Shown here: positions 1-11,616 of the stretch, piece after piece
Layout of the letters: each line of letters starts with the position of its first letter
How positions within the stretch are numbered: position 1 is the stretch's first letter
Source of the DNA: Symbiodinium sp. CCMP2592
Taxonomy: Eukaryota; Sar; Dinophyceae; Suessiales; Symbiodiniaceae
Length of the DNA stretch: 64,000 bases
Direction of reading: 5' to 3'
Assembly (NCBI GenBank): GCA_905221615.1
Contig: CAJNDT010004868.1
Location: 1 to 64,000 of the forward strand
Made by a program: the position numbers and the translations under genes
Notes under the pieces: model-generated
Seen by the model: only the letters and a program-made list of their open reading frames with translations
What the model was told of the DNA's origin: nothing
Database searches by the model: none

Positions 1-579
1 CACAGCCACACAGCCACACAGCCACACAGCCACACACCCACCCACACCCACACACCCACACCCCCACAACAGCCACACACCCACACACCCACACACCCAC
101 ACACCCACACACCCACACACCCACACACCCACACACCCACACACCCACACACCCACACACCCACACACCCACACACCCACACACCCACACACCCACACAC
201 CCACACAGCCACACAGCCACACAGCCACACAGCCACACAGCCACACAGCCACACAGCCACACAGCCACACAGCCACACAGCCACACAGCCACAGAGCCAC
301 ACAGCCACACAGCCACACAGCCACAGAGCCACACAGCCACAGAGCCACACAGCCACAGAGCCACACAGCCACAGAGCCACACAGCCACAGAGCCACACAG
401 CCACAGCCACAGCCACAGCCACAGCCACAGCCACAGCCACAGCCACAGGCACAGGCACAGGCACCCGCACCCGCACCCGCACCCGCACCCGCACCCGCAC
501 CCGCACCCGCACCCGCACCCGCACCCGCACCCGCACCCGCACGCGCACGCGCACACGCACACGCACACGCACACGCACA
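1..579. repeat. compound CA-rich minisatellite
   Basis: The first 579 bases are a tandem array that changes unit along its length. It begins with 8-bp ACACAGCC and ACACACCC units, passes to mixed ACAGAGCC/ACACAGCC units, then to 6-bp ACAGCC units, then to GCACCC units, and ends in ACGC/ACACGC. No gene is supported here. The gradual change of unit suggests replication slippage with local spread of variants. Confidence 0.95.
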
Positions 580-1271
580 CCTTTCCGTGCATATGAAATC
601 GAAGCACAGAGTCGTCTAACGATATTCTGTCTACGAGTACCCCCATTTGGCATATGTCATGATAGCTGTCATGGCTAAGCTCACTGCCATGGCTAAAAAT
701 GACAACGATGGCGCCGACGAGCATGATGATGATAAGATAATGATGGCGACGACCGCGACGATCACAACGACCAGAACGACGACGAGGATGATGATGCAGG
801 TGATGAGTAGCTGTTGTTGTTGTCCCTGCTGTGATTTCTTGAATGGCTTGAGTGTTGTTCATTCCCAGCACTTCTTCTCGAGTCCCGCTCCCTGTGTTCA
901 CATCTGCCCTCTCCCGAAGAACGAAGTCTCTCTGCTGTGAGATTATTCTTTGGGTACGGCCCCGGCTCAGAAATAGTTGAATAATACTCATAGTATGGAT
1001 ATATCAGGACCTAGCCCTATTCTAGACTCTTACTGTAGAGGGGCAGTACCTAAAGTGTTTTCGTCCCGCTGTGCCGATCCAGGAGGAGCCAGTTTCGGAG
1101 AAGGACCTCCTGGGTCTCAGGGTGGGGAGGCTTCGGGTTTCGGACTTGGATTCAGGATTTGTCTGGGGCCTTAGCTTTTCGGGGTTACTTCCGGGGCTCT
1201 GCCCAGATCCGTGGAAAGCATACCCAGCTGCTTGCTGTGGCAGTCTTCCAGTTGACCCGGAACGTCAAGCT
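580..1271. other. gene-poor stretch, no supported gene
   Basis: Short open frames only. A GAY/GAC-rich triplet patch lies near 700-800. Near 1066-1110 is a short segment resembling one at about 25012-25060 (shared word GATCCAGGAGGAGCC), so it is probably a copy of a dispersed fragment rather than a free-standing gene. Confidence 0.6.
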
Positions 1272-1380
1272 ACGATAGGGGCCTAAGCAATTACTAATAC
1301 TATTTTGGGGGGTTCCTGAATATCAGTATAGGTGAACATACCCCAAAACCCTATTCTAATTATTAAGGCCCCTATAGTAT
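1272..1380. mobile_element. MITE-like inverted repeat (GGGGCCT family)
   Basis: Two imperfect arms of about 36 bases, at roughly 1274-1310 and 1341-1376, are inverted copies of each other and meet in a short loop. The outer edge reads ATAGGGGCCT and the inner edge runs into TTTTGGGG. Related single arms appear near 3305-3340, 3500-3535 and 47958-47990, each with a CCCCAAAACC(C)TATTCTA-type core followed by a GGCCCCT-like edge. There is no coding capacity, so a non-autonomous element is the simplest reading. Confidence 0.6.
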
Positions 1381-1452
1381 CCCCCTCAGGCCAAGATGGT
1401 TCCCAACGCCCCAGAGCAGCGCAGCGTCGTGATGGACGAGGCTCGCTGCAGT
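1380..1452 (+). repeat. dispersed coding-like fragment, copy A
   Basis: This segment resembles 26727-26810 and 28252-28336. All three read in one frame as a Lys/Val-Pro-Asn-Ala-Pro-Glu stretch followed by an ending like MDEARC. The flanks are non-coding. Copy A is the most diverged of the three. It could be an exon of a decayed gene family or a fragment spread with a mobile element. Confidence 0.5.
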
Positions 1453-1689
1453 CTTCCTGTGGATGTGCGTAGTAAGGTTCAAAACCCTTTAGCCCCACAC
1501 CCACAGAGATTGCCTCAGCGTAGTGCCTTTAGACCATATGCACCTTGGAGTGGGCCAGCATGTATGGACTGTGCTGCGGCAACTGTTGGTTGTGCAGAAG
1601 TGACACAACAGAGGAGCGACTTGCGGTAGGAAATTAATCATTCGTCGCAATTTGCCCATGTTCATTAAAGAGACCAGGTGCGTGGAGAA

Positions 1690-2130
1690 GCAAAGCAAAG
1701 CTTCTTGGGTTTAGGGTTTCCGGGTTTAGGGTTGCGGGTTTGGGGGGGGGGGGGTATGTGCAGGGTGCTTCGAATTAAGGTTTCGTCTGAGCTGCCCAAT
1801 CAGTCGTCTTGAGAGGAGCTCGTTAGTCGGAGAGAACAGAATCCTTCTAGTAAGGATCCCCAAGAAGGTATGCCTACTGTACGAAAAGCCTCCCGTACTC
1901 CCTAATCTTGAGTCCGAACCCTAAACCCCAAGCTCTACGGCCCAAGCCTGAAGCTTTAGGCGCTAAACCCTGAAGCCCGAAGCCCTAAAAAGCCCACGAG
2001 GTCTTCTGAATGTGGGGCTGCTCCTCAGAGCGAACCGGGATCAGGAAGCCCGAGGCGTCTTGGGGTTCAGCGGCTTTTCGATTCCTACGGGGGGTATTGG
2101 GGTTTAGGGTTGAGGGTTTAGGGTATTTAT
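1690..2130. repeat. interstitial telomere-like repeats
   Basis: Degenerate TTTAGGG units occur on the plus strand near 1705-1745 and 2095-2125, and CCCTAAA units in the opposite orientation near 1915-1990. A run of 11 G lies at 1743-1753. The TTTAGGG unit is the plant/dinoflagellate telomere type. Here the units are short, diverged and in both orientations, so this is not a chromosome end. Confidence 0.7.
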
Positions 2131-3253
2131 GGGGTTGCATGCAGGTTTTCTAGGCTTGTGTTTATCGTGCTTCATATTGGGCTTCATCAAGGTTTCTCAG
2201 AGCTTTACAAGGGTTAGAACTGTTCTTTCTTCGTAGCTTTGTTGTAGTGAGCAGGTTTTGGGGTTGCCTGTCTTTGGAGCTTGTGGAATTCTGCATGCTG
2301 ATCCCGAAGGCCAGGCCCCAGACCCGGACAATGCACTTTGTTTAGGGATCGATAATAATCGTAATCGCGAGAATAGCAAGGGCAATACCAAGAACGGTAA
2401 AGAGGCAGTTCGTTCATGAAAGTGGTCCCCAGAAAAAGAAAGACGTCGTATGATCAGCAACTCTAGCAATGACTTCCCGCACCCGGAGTTCGAAATCCGG
2501 AGCCACGAAGTAGGCCCCAAACTCCAGACCTACAGCCCCAACCCTTAGCCCTAAACCCCAAACCCGAGATGCAGAAAATCCCAATGCTTCAGGTGGCTCT
2601 GCGAGAGTGGCATGGATCGGCGCGAGCCCATGGAGCATGATATGGGGGTGTGGGGCGCATGTCTCGGCTGTAGAGTTTGGCTTGAGGGCTTCCTGGGTTT
2701 CTGGTGTGTGGCTTCGGAGTTGGGTTTTCGCTTGGCGGGTTAGGTTTGGGTTCAGGCACAGGCCAGTGCAGGTGACAGAGTTTTTGCAATCTTTCTTTTT
2801 CTGTTTCAGGCTGTCTCCGACGCTGAGCAGCCAGGGTTCGGAGAACTTCGCGTTTGTTTGTATGTTGCGGTCTCCGTATTAGTACTGAACGGAAAGCAGA
2901 AGTGTGCCCTGACTGATTTTGAAAGGCTTACTGGGGAAGCAGAGGCCTTGATCCTAAACCCTGGAAGCCCACGCCACCTCAACCCTAGATCCGAAACCCC
3001 GAACCCTACAGTAAGCCCCCTGAACCCCCCTAAACGTAAACCCTGAATGAGGCCCAAGCTCTCAACCTGGAGCCCCCAACATGCCAAGCCCTAGAACTTG
3101 CGCCACAGCATCGGGCCCTGTTCTTCCGAGGGGCTCATTATCGAAAGACTAAACCCTATCTACAGAACGGCCTCTATACCACTCTGAACACGAGCGGCCC
3201 CAGGCTCTAAAACTTGCAAACCTTACACCCAAAACCTTAATACAGGGTAACAG

Positions 3254-3322
3254 CTAGAATAGGGTTTGGGGGCAAATTCTACTATAACTATAGCAAGGAA
3301 CTCTCCCAAAACCCTGTTCTAA
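3254..3322. mobile_element. small inverted repeat related to the 1272-1380 element
   Basis: Arms at about 3254-3271 and 3305-3322 are inverted copies (AGAATAGGGTTTGGG against CCCAAAACCCTGTTCT). The right arm continues into an AATTCTGAAGGCCCC edge like that of the element at 1272-1380. A further lone arm follows near 3488-3535. No ORF is present. Confidence 0.45.
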
Positions 3323-3639
3323 TTCTGAAGGCCCCGAAGAAAAATCTGCTTGGAAATCCTTTGAGCCCTCCGAAACCGTGTACCCTAAGCCCTAGACCCA
3401 ACCCGAGGGACGACCTGAACAGGTGCAGCCGGAAGCCAAACCGCCACTCTAGAATGCTAAACAGAATTAAACAAGAAGTATTGTTGTGCCGTGAGTAGTA
3501 ACCCAAATCCCCATTCTATTTGTTGAGGCCCCTGTGTTATCTCAGTTTGGTTCAACTGGAGCTATCATCAAGCTGGCATCTCGAATGATGAGAGGGTGTA
3601 GGACGCTTAGTTTTAGGTGATTTGGTATGGGGCTTGCAT

Positions 3640-4760
3640 GTTTCGGGTTTTGGGTTCAGATGCTTGCGCCTGCAAGGCGTTGATCTGCGCCTCCAGGGTA
3701 TCCACAAGTGCTGATGCCGTCCAGTGTTTTTTTTCTTCTGACGCAGGCGGTGAGTCCCAAGCCCTAAGTGTTTGATACCAGACCCTTGCGTCCTGAATCC
3801 GGGGAGTCTTCATCGGCCACAGAGAGACTGAAGGGAGGTGAGTTTTTGGGCGCTTGTGTTTTTTCTTTCTCACGCCTGCATACCTATAACATGTCACTAG
3901 GACGCCTCACATGGCGTGGAGTCGGCAGTCGGAGTACAAGGCTTCAGATTCCAGGACATGGTGTCTGTGGAGCAACCAGTACTAGTAAGAAGCTAGTTCC
4001 GGCATGCTTCTGCTTGGAGTATCTTCCGCCCTGATGTGCCCTTCTCGGCGAATCCTACTCAGGTTGGTTTGAACAACGCTAGGTACTTGTTGTGATGCTC
4101 GCAGAAGCAATTCAAGCAACATTCAAAATGACTCCCATATCCTGAGTGGTGCTCATGCTCGTGATTTTCATACGGTCAGTAGCCTAAGTACGATCTGTAG
4201 ATGTAGATGACCAACACTGTGTCTTCCGGTTCCTGATTCAATACAAGTGTACTGTAATGAAATGATCAGTACAAATGGTGTATTCTACAGGCCACTATAC
4301 TAGAGTGGTCGCAGGCGATTTCTCGACAGACTCAGAACCAACCCAGCCGACACGGACCATTCCAAGGACACGGACGACACTTGCATAACCCTACTGAGCC
4401 CTTTGCAGTCTTATTGAGCCTTTACTCATGGTCATGATTTTGACAGGTGCCGTTGGTGTAAGTAGGGCGATTAACCTTACACCAACAATCTTGTCCACGG
4501 TCACCGTCACCGTACCAGTAGGATTCTTCAGCTGCTTTGCCGACTCCATCAGGGGAGGGGAGGCTACAGTGACAGGAGTGGTGGGGAGCAAGTGGGAGTT
4601 TCAGAGAACCATGGGTACCTTACTTAGGTGTCCGTATTCGTATGATCAGGATCACTCTAGTCAAGGTCCAAATGAGGGTTCCTCATGTTCTGAAACTCCC
4701 AAGTGACATGGAGGTCACTGCTTGAAAAGAGACCCTTCGGCTCGGCGGTTGCACAGTTTC
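3640..4760 (+). repeat. segmental duplicate, copy 1 (paralogue of 29800-30340)
   Basis: Several blocks here recur in the same order at 29.8-30.3 kb: a pyrimidine tract followed by GCAGGC (3727 against 29947), a block around GCCTGCATACCT (3870 against 30089), and a block around AGGGGAGGGGAGGCT (about 4551 against 30259) followed by TGACATGG. Copy 1 is longer, partly because a MITE sits at 4593-4701. A part near 4340-4385 also resembles 28895-28925. Short ORFs inside do not look conserved as protein. Confidence 0.6.
4593..4701. mobile_element. MITE (TGGGAGTTTC terminal inverted repeats)
   Basis: A 109-bp element with 13-bp perfect terminal inverted repeats TGGGAGTTTCAGA. The flanks are CAAG on the left and AGTGACATGG on the right. 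The paralogous segment near 30290 runs through GTGACATGG with no insertion, which gives an empty site. A second family member with the same first ten bases lies at 29204-29307. There is no coding capacity. Confidence 0.75.
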
Positions 4761-5292
4761 GACTACAGGGTTTCAACTGTATTCCTAGTGGTCGAGTAGG
4801 TAACCCTTAACCTTTTTCGGGTAGTATAGTCCCTACAATATAACGTTTATTTAACCCAAAAAGGTTTTTTTACGTTCATAGATCTCTCAGTCGAATGTCC
4901 TCCTCAACCCGAAACCTCAAACATGGACCATATATGCCGCAAGCCCGAAATCCTAAGCCGTACAGGACCCTGAAGCCTTAACCCTTCAGCCCTAAACCGT
5001 ACCGTATGAAGCCGGTAACCCTTCAACCCGTAGCAAGAGTTAAGGACTACTCTGGTCTCCCTGCACGGCAGAAATCGTCAGCGGTTCACGGGCTAGTGCC
5101 CAACTTAGAGAGATTCCCGAAGCCATTTATTTGCCCAGTGTACCCCAAATATACCCGGAAGTGCTGATCACCTTATGATAGTAGCACGGTGGAAGATTTC
5201 TTTATGGAAGGGAACCCCAACATAAGCCGACAAAGCAGCATAATCCTACTCTGGAGCACCACCCGCAAACACTCCTCATCTCTAGAACCAAT

Positions 5293-5332
<40 letters not shown>

Positions 5333-5800
5333 CAAGACTAGTGTAAAACGGATGAGACAGTGATGAGGATATCAAGAGCCCCAAAGGTAACAGTCGTACG
5401 CTTCTCGGAGGCTTGAGGCAGCTGCAGATCGACAATGGGCATTCTTGCACCGTTTGGTGTTTTGCTCACATGTTTGCAGGACGCCGCAGGGAGCTGGTGG
5501 CATGCAACATGAACCTAGATGACATGTCGCCAGCGGCCACAGCAGAGGGGAACATGGCAGGTTGTATTCAATTCTCAAAACATCCCACTAAGTCGTCGCA
5601 GCCCGGATGCTATTTGCATCTTTAGCCGCTGATTCGTGGTTGAGTAGGAAGGTTCGTCATCATCCAGATTAGTGGCTAGTGTCCATTGAATTTCCGAGTC
5701 CTGCTTCGCATACCTCACTTGGGAGAGCCTCATGCTGAGAAAGCAGCACTGGGAGCAGGGAGCATTGACACCGGCTTAACTCACCTTAGGTTTGTAACGA
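4760..5800. other. gene-poor stretch with a TA microsatellite
   Basis: Degenerate CCCTAAA-type words occur near 4900-5030 and a (TA)n tract at about 5297-5329. No ORF here shows protein-like composition. The last ~100 bases lead into the gene at 5805; a CACCTTAG word at about 5782-5789 could serve as a splice acceptor for spliced-leader addition, but this is only a suggestion. Confidence 0.5.
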
Positions 5801-5804
5801 GGCC

Positions 5805-7864
5805 ATGAACATGGAGATGGTCATAAGCTCTCAGCCAGTGAGGATGTCCGTAGCTGCAGAAGGCGAAAAGCATACGTTGACCGTGCATGAGACGGCCTTG
5901 AAGCAAATACCATATTTCAAGGAATCTTCGTGGTGTGCTGGAAAAAAGGAATTGGACATTACGCTTCCGGCTGGTACTGGGATCGAAGCAATGCAGTACC
6001 TGCTCACTCGATGCTATGGACTCCAATTGTCCAAGCCATCGGCCAGGCTAGCATGCCAGATGTTCTTGCTGTCGGAGTTTTTTCTGATGCATGAAGACCG
6101 AGCTGCGATTCTGGATCTCCTGAAGAGTACTCTCGTATCCCAAAAGGCCCTTGAAGAGGCCCGCGAGTGCTTCAGGGAGAAAGAGGTGCCTCAAGAATTG
6201 CAGCACTTTCTGAGCAAAGTTGCGACTTCTGTGGAGTCCTTGGTAGTGGATGTTGCGCAGTGGGGCGAGGCATCGGTGAAAGCAATGCTTCAGACTTGCC
6301 TTGCCAGCATATCAACAACTCCTGAGAACCTTGATCCTGCCAAGCCGGAAGAACCTTCGTCTGCTTCGAGTCTGTACTATCGGATTAATGGTTACCAAAA
6401 GCTTTGGGAAGGTTTGTCTCCCGAGGAAAAGAAGAAGTGGGAATCTCAAGCGGAGGGACTGCAGAAACGCTTCCCGGAGCTTGAGAAGTCTTGGAAAAAG
6501 CGGCGGCAGATTGAGGAAAAGCATTTCGAGAAAGTGCGGGAAATCTTTGATCGCCGAATTTCTCGAGGCCTGGTAAAGGCCGATATTTCCACCTTGATGA
6601 GCATGCTGGTCGGTTGCCCGACTACCAGAGTCCGAGCCTACTTCACACGGGATGAAAGAGTGCAGACGGGCAAAGCTGCCTCCTCTCCTGACGAGGAATA
6701 CAAGTGGAAGTTTCTAAAGTTTTCGCTGCAAAGAGGCTTCGAGTCCTTGAGTGCTGTGGCGTTTGCTATGATTGCTGCTCACCCGGACTTCTGGGCCGTC
6801 TTCCTCTTGGATTTGGTCGCAGGTCTTCCAGTCGAGGTTGAGGCACAAAGTCGCAAGAATGCTGATGGGAATTTCACATTCACTACTGTTGCTAGGTTAT
6901 GGAGGAGTATACTTCCTTTGTCTCGTCGGGTTCGCAGTTCCTGAGAGGAACCATTCTGGAATGAAAGGTTACACTTTTTGAGTTACTTCAAAGCCTCGAA
7001 GCCCAGGTTGGTGTTGAGCTGGCAGAGGGCTTCTGGAAGCGCTTGGCAAAGGTGTTGGAAGCTGTTCTTGACCTTGGGATACGCTTGTTGAAGGAGAGCA
7101 AGCTGCAGCCTGTTCAGCTGATTACCGGTCTTGCAATGCTTATGTTCAATATCTTCTCGGTGGACGACTACGAGCCTGTGCCCTCTTGGTTGCGATCTGC
7201 ATTCGGGAGGGTGGCTGCTGCCCTGGACCCTGCTGCGAGGGCCCTCCTTGTTGACACCCTGGTGCTTTCGCGGCTTCCTCAGACTGTCGAGACATGCTGG
7301 GAGCAAACGATTCGGAGCAGCATCCATCCGCCCTCGGAGTTGTTTCGCTTGCGTAAATTGCTCAACTCCAGACCAGCAGCAGACCGGTCAAGCATAGTAG
7401 ATGAGCTGACGCGAGAAGTCGAAGTGTTTGCGTTTTTCGAGGATGCAGGCAAACAGCAAATCTGCCACTTCCTGATGCAAGGGCACGGTGACTGTCACTC
7501 GTTTCTGTATTGGCTTCGTGGCAGCAAGCTACGAGCGATGGGGTTGGAACTGCAAATTTCATGTATCAATTGGCTCGGAGCCCATGTCCTTGATCTAGTC
7601 GACATTGACCTACTGGACATGATTGATGAGTGGCTTGAGGCATTCAGTGACTCCCCCAAGCTGCTGCAGTCGCTAGCTGTGCTCTTGATGCCCATCTTCC
7701 CCCACTTCGACGAAGAGACTCATGACCGCCTTATGGAGCTGGCAAATCCAACCAGCGCTGACTTGGGCCAAGCTGTTGCCTCGATCCAGGAAGTGCAACA
7801 GCCTGCCGCTGACTCCACTGAGCCCACTCAGGAGCCGGAGCAGAAGCGATCCCGGATTGCGTGA
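5805..7864 (+). CDS. BTB-like / HMG-box-like protein, two exons
   Basis: Proposed exons are 5805-6890 and 6983-7864, about 655 residues. Residues ~10-70 resemble a BTB/POZ fold: a beta-rich start, then EKHTLTVHETALKQIPYF and a segment ending QYLLTRCYG. BTB domains mediate dimerisation or binding to cullin-3. Residues ~185-245 resemble an HMG box: Y-Y-R-I-N-G-Y, then LSPEEKKKWESQA, then a basic helix; HMG boxes bind DNA. The rest is helical and unrecognised, ending in Glu/Pro-rich sequence and KRSRIA. Exon 1 otherwise runs to a stop at 6944. A GC donor at 6891 and AG at 6981-6982 join the frames in phase 0. The start could also be the Met three codons later. A nuclear role is inference. Confidence 0.7.
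6891..6982 (+). other. intron (GC-AG) in the BTB-like gene
   Basis: A 92-nt segment beginning GCTAGG and ending TTTTTGAG. Removing it joins two long frames that read as helical protein on both sides. A GT alternative at 6896 would not keep the downstream frame with the acceptor chosen. Confidence 0.55.
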
Positions 7865-10800
7865 CGAGCTTACCGTTGAGAAAACAGGTACTTGTATACC
7901 CCGAAAAGAGCAGTCTTCTAAAGATTGAGGTCTTCCTCACAGAGCAAGTTGTCACTGTCTTTCATCTGTGGACCCCGCACCGGGGATCCTTCGACCCACA
8001 CCAGATCAGCGCTGGGTCGTTCAATCTGGAGAGCGTCTGAGTTAAATTGTCCAATTTTCAAGGCGGGCATGGTTTCGGGCTCGGGTTGAGGGCCAGTTCA
8101 GGAAGGGGGTCGTTTTCAGCGACCAGAGTGACAGCATTGAGAGAGTACGATCCTTTCATGATTGCCGCTCTCGTCATCGCAGTCTTCCAGAGCTTCTGGT
8201 TTCGCCTGTCGGCGCTACACACTTTGCTTGCGGTTCGCCCGACTGTGCTTGTACATCTGGCTCCTGATCAGTCTTATAATGGACCAGGGCTTAAAGGGCA
8301 CTCAGGGCATATCGGCCTGGCCTGAAGCAAACCTTGAAGCTTACACGCTAGTGCAGGAGAGTACCTACGCCCTTATCCCGAAGCATCCTTAATCCCCATA
8401 CTGTGTAGGAACATTTTGTGCTGAAGTTAACACAATGAAGTTTATGTCGAAGTAGCAGAGAAAAGGTTAGAGACCATGTGTAAGGAGAGTCCCTCACTTG
8501 TATTGCCAAGTACCAGTTGCGATTCGGCAAGCATCGGCTGTGATGATGCTCCATCATGCAGAGGACAAGGGCAAGGGGATATTTCGACGAGGAGTCGAGT
8601 TGTAAAGCAAGGAGTGGGGATTGGCAACAAAAACAAAAGGGAGGACAAGAAGAAGAGTAGCCGCCTGCCGCTCTCAGAGGCAGAGCAGCAGAAGCAACAG
8701 CAGCTTGTGGTCCCTGAGCCTTTTGCAATTGCAAGTAACCCTGAATACTACAGCCTGGGCCCTGTGAACGGTTTGGGTGCTTTTGGGCTTCAAACTTAAA
8801 CCTCAGCCTCAGACCCAGAAAGGGACAGCCCAACCCTACACCCAACATCCAAAATTCTGGAGCTTCTGAGCCCCTTCAAAGCCAAGTTGGGAGGAAGATG
8901 GCGGCGTGCCAGTGCCAAGCACACCACCACGAAAGGCCATACTGTCCTCAGCCTGCGGGGACTTGGAGACATGTGGGTGGTTGTCAAGATTAGGGTCCCG
9001 TTTTGGGTCCTTAATATAGTACGGCACCTAATATTTAGGGTAATCAAAAAGGGACCTTAATTTGGACAGCCACCCATGTATCTAGCATCTGGATGTACGT
9101 CTCGCACAACATGTCCGCCCATTTGCATTTGCATACATCTCTTCATGTTTGGCTGTGGAGCCTGGCCTTTTGCGCACAGTTTCCCTGACCCCCGAACCTA
9201 ACTCTTACCCGAGCCGGAGTACACTCTAACCTTGAACCCTAAGCCCTAAACCCTAAACCCTTAAACAAAACCCTAAACTCGAAACCCCCAGACCTGAACT
9301 CAAGACTCCGAGCCGCATTCAGGGCCGCTGCGCGAAGCTCCTGATGGCGACACCGCCCCCTCTGAAGCGTGAGAAGGCGGCTGGGAGTTCCACATCCTCC
9401 GTTTCGAGTCTTGGGTGTGAGGGGGCAAAAGGTGGTCCTCCGGATGATGCGAAGGATAAGTTTCGAATCCTACATCCAACACCCCAAAGCACCCTCAACA
9501 CCAAAGCCGAAGACTCTGGAAGCCCTAAACCCCAAACCCTAAAACCCTACTGGTAAAGCCCTAAACCTTAACCCCCAAAATCCCCAAGCCCGGTTGGGGG
9601 AGCAAAACTTTTCCAGCAAAGTCGGGAGGCAGGTGACGACGTGCCGGTGCCAAGCACCCCAGTGCGAAAGGCCGTTCTGCTCTGAGCTTGCCGGTTCTTG
9701 GGTGTATTTAGGGTTTAGGGATTGGGGGTTTTTAGGGTTTTCAGGGTTGAGGGCTTCAGGGTTTAGGGTTTTGGGGTTTTCAGGGTTTTCAGGGTTGAGG
9801 GGTTGAGGGGTTCAGGGTTTAGGGTTTTGGGGTTTACGGATTTAGGATTCAGGGAGGAGGTTGGGGCCTGCGTGGAGGTACCCAACAATGCCATCGTTTA
9901 CGACTTGGGATTGCCATTCCCGGCACCTTGAATTCCTAACGAGGGTCACTACAAAGGTTTGTCCAAAGGTTGATACAAGTTTAAAGACTAGCAGCCACAT
10001 CCAAAACCCCAAAATCTTAAGCCCCTGAACTCTGAACTCCCCATCTCAAAGCCTAGCCCTTGAACATTGCACCTTAAAAAAAACCCTGCACCTAAACCCT
10101 GAAACGAACACAATAAACCCTAAAGCCTTAATCACAGCCTCCGAGCCGTACCCAGATCCGCGCCCCGGAGCTTTTGCTGGCGACGCCGGCAAAATCGAAG
10201 AGGGAACAGGCTGGGGTACACGGGCTTTCGGGTTTTCAGATCTAGGGTGTAAAGTTGAGATTAGTAGAGTGTTTATCTGGGTCTAGTTTTTAGGTTCAGG
10301 GCCAGGATCTAGGGTTGAGGCATGTTGAGGTTTTAGGGTTTCGGAGACTTATGCATTGCGCAGTTCTTGTCTTGGGGTCTGAATCTAGTGTGCTCTCTGG
10401 AAGATGTGAAGAAAGCATTGATCTTGCACAATAGAGAGCACAAGGAGCAAACTTTGCAGGGAGGACAGCAGTTGCAATGTCAGAGCGATAGGTAGTCGTA
10501 AATTCCAGCAGGCCCATGTAACCTTAAACGGGATCATGGGATGGCACGACGAACACGACCGACAGTAGTAGATGGAGGAACGACCGAACTGTACCGAACT
10601 TAGAGGGGGCCCATGGGCAACCTCATGTCGATACTAGCAATTGAGGATCAGAGGGCACTAGCGACAGCACAGACACAGAGAGCGCCGTTGCTGCAAGGAG
10701 GGCACCGTAAACATCCGTAAACAGGAGTGCCAGCAGCATTCCTTGGAGGAGGGCTAGGCTCTGGTTCATGCTGCCAAACCCGAAGGTGCAGAGGATGTAT

Positions 10801-11600
10801 ACAGGCAGGGCTGCGCTTCTATGTGAATGTAAAGAGCGAGGAATTCACTTTCAGGCAATTTGCTTTGATATCTATTCGGATACTTTGCGCAGCACTTTCA
10901 CACATGCCAACACAAGCTAGGATCCGCCAAACAGATTTGCACCTTTTGATCGCATGCCTGGGTGTGGTAGTTTAGTACTTCTCAATCTCGTGAGCGTACC
11001 ATCACGAATCGGTACCGTTGATGATGTAAATTTTGCATTACCTTAAGGACTCTAAACTATGGGAATATCTCGCATTTCTCGCATTTGGGGCACAGGCTCC
11101 TGTTAGGCTGCAGCCCTTTGGCTTGCATTAATTAAAATAGACCGGTGCGGATCCCCAGTTTGCGCTCGCAGACTACTCAGCAGTGCGCGGTGCAGTAATC
11201 TGGGCGATCGCACAGTGAGGTGTGCAAGATGCTGTGCATGAAACCGGTAGCACAGAGCTCAAAAACCGTAGCACTAGCAACACTACACACCCAAAATCAA
11301 AAGGATGCCGCACCATGACGTGCGCATAAGCTGCACAAGAAGTCGAAATGAAGCTTCAACGTGCAATGCGAAGCAGGCCAACAACTGCGCAGGATATTCC
11401 TCATGGGTATCAATGAGGCAATCCCTGCACAACACAACTATGTAACGACATACCCGAGATGCCGGAACACCTTCTTTGGAGGTGATATATTGACATCATA
11501 ACAGAAACGCTAAAAGCTTGAGCCTTGTTCCCCATGGGGCAGAGAGGCAAACTGCAAGCTTCAGGCCCCGCATGGCGTATTCAAACGGCCATGCCCGCAT
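7865..11600. other. long gene-poor region with duplicated fragments
   Basis: No gene is supported over about 3.7 kb. It contains CCCTAAA-type words (9227-9300, 9530-9570, 10040-10120) and TTTAGGG-type words (9700-9850, 10225-10345). Two pairs of related fragments occur: about 8875-8945 with 9612-9690 (shared word GTGCCAAGCAC), and about 9327-9385 with 10158-10215 (shared GAAGCTCCTGATGGCGAC-like core). The repeated order suggests local duplication of a decayed multi-exon locus. The AT-richer part at 10.98-11.6 kb shows nothing recognisable. Confidence 0.5.
9700..9850 (+). repeat. interstitial TTTAGGG-type array
   Basis: About 150 bases of imperfect TTTAGGG/TTCAGGG/TTGAGGG/TTTTGGGG units in one orientation, one of the densest telomere-like patches in the window. 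It is degenerate and internal. Confidence 0.75.
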
Positions 11601-11616
11601 GTTCATAGAAGTGCCT

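Noticed and set aside
1..579. Telomere at the left end of the window
   Set aside because: Units are ACACAGCC and GCACCC, not TTTAGGG/CCCTAAA; the window edge is arbitrary.
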